Shown in pieces: positions 5,830 through 6,023 of a stretch of DNA of 6,023 nucleotides; the stretch's first letter is position 1; every line of letters starts with the position of its first letter. Position numbers and translations under genes: made by a program. The stretch spans positions 1-6,023 of the forward strand of contig BBBL01000103.1 of NCBI GenBank assembly GCA_001311545.1. Reading direction: 5' to 3'. The DNA comes from Thermus kawarayensis JCM 12314 (GTDB lineage Bacteria > Deinococcota > Deinococci > Deinococcales > Thermaceae). The notes under the pieces are model-generated. The model was not told the origin of the DNA. It searched no databases and was given only the letters and a program-made list of their open reading frames with translations.

Positions 5830-6023
5830 CTAGAAGATATGGCGCAGGACCCAAAGCCCCATGGCCAGGTGGAGGAGCGCCTTGGCCACCACGCCCCCCA
5901 TGAGGCCCACCAGGGTGCCCCAGGCGGCCCTCAGGGCCTCCTCGGGCCTGCGCCCCGAGAGGTACTCAAAGAGCCACGCCAGGAGGAAGGGAAGGAGCAA
6001 AACCCCACCACCCCCAGGAAAAA
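5830..6023 (-). CDS. Small glycine-rich membrane protein, C-terminal part (possible DUF456)
   Basis: The frame enters from the right edge and ends at TAG (5832-5830), with about 63 residues visible. It begins with a glycine-rich stretch and a hydrophobic segment, LLLPFLLAWLFEYLSG. A charged hinge, RRPEEALRAAW, follows, then a long hydrophobic Gly/Ala segment, GTLVGLMGGVVAKALLHLAMG, and the protein finishes in RHIF. The two membrane segments, the EALRA hinge and a single Lys within the last helix resemble the end of DUF456 membrane proteins, whose function is unknown. The assignment rests on pattern memory and only a fragment is visible. It is on the same strand as the glutaredoxin-like, lgt and aminotransferase genes and probably precedes them in one transcript. 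Confidence 0.55.
   Translation of the reverse strand, partial: FPGGGGVLLLPFLLAWLFEYLSGRRPEEALRAAWGTLVGLMGGVVAKALLHLAMGLWVLRHIF

Overview
The window looks like a chromosomal segment from a Thermus-type thermophile (inferred). It is very G+C rich, codons overwhelmingly end in G or C, genes are packed with ATGA or longer overlaps, and one promoter appears to direct a leaderless mRNA. The proteins are rich in Ala, Leu, Glu and Arg. I see no mobile element, CRISPR array, tRNA or rRNA. The content is mostly housekeeping and stress genes.

Layout from left to right: (1) the N-terminal part of an alkaline-phosphatase-superfamily metalloenzyme, minus strand, running off the left edge; (2) an OsmC-family peroxiredoxin, plus strand, divergent from it; (3) a perfect 12-bp GAAA-loop hairpin between convergent genes; (4) a minus-strand three-gene operon read from right to left, with a two-domain rhodanese, a metallo-beta-lactamase-fold hydrolase and a coiled-coil/zinc-ribbon protein, joined by 4-bp and 13-bp overlaps; (5) a compact divergent promoter region; (6) an Hsp20 small heat-shock gene, plus strand; (7) a perfect bidirectional terminator; (8) a second minus-strand operon read from right to left, with the end of a small glycine-rich membrane protein (possibly DUF456), a glutaredoxin-like protein, prolipoprotein diacylglyceryl transferase Lgt and a MalY/PatB-type PLP lyase/aminotransferase that ends on the bidirectional terminator.

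The main oddity is data quality. Six of the nine genes carry apparent single- or double-base losses in short G or C runs, at thirteen sites by my reading. Restoring one base at twelve sites and two at the other makes every gene a full-length protein of normal family size, ending exactly at the expected stop or overlap. Sequencing or assembly error is far more likely than gene decay. Lgt, Hsp20 and the visible metalloenzyme fragment read through cleanly.

Functionally, OsmC (peroxide), rhodanese and the MBL hydrolase (sulfur or thioester metabolism), glutaredoxin-like and Hsp20 suggest a neighbourhood of thiol and stress protection. Their adjacency is the only evidence for a joint role. I did not find a convincing new multi-gene system here.
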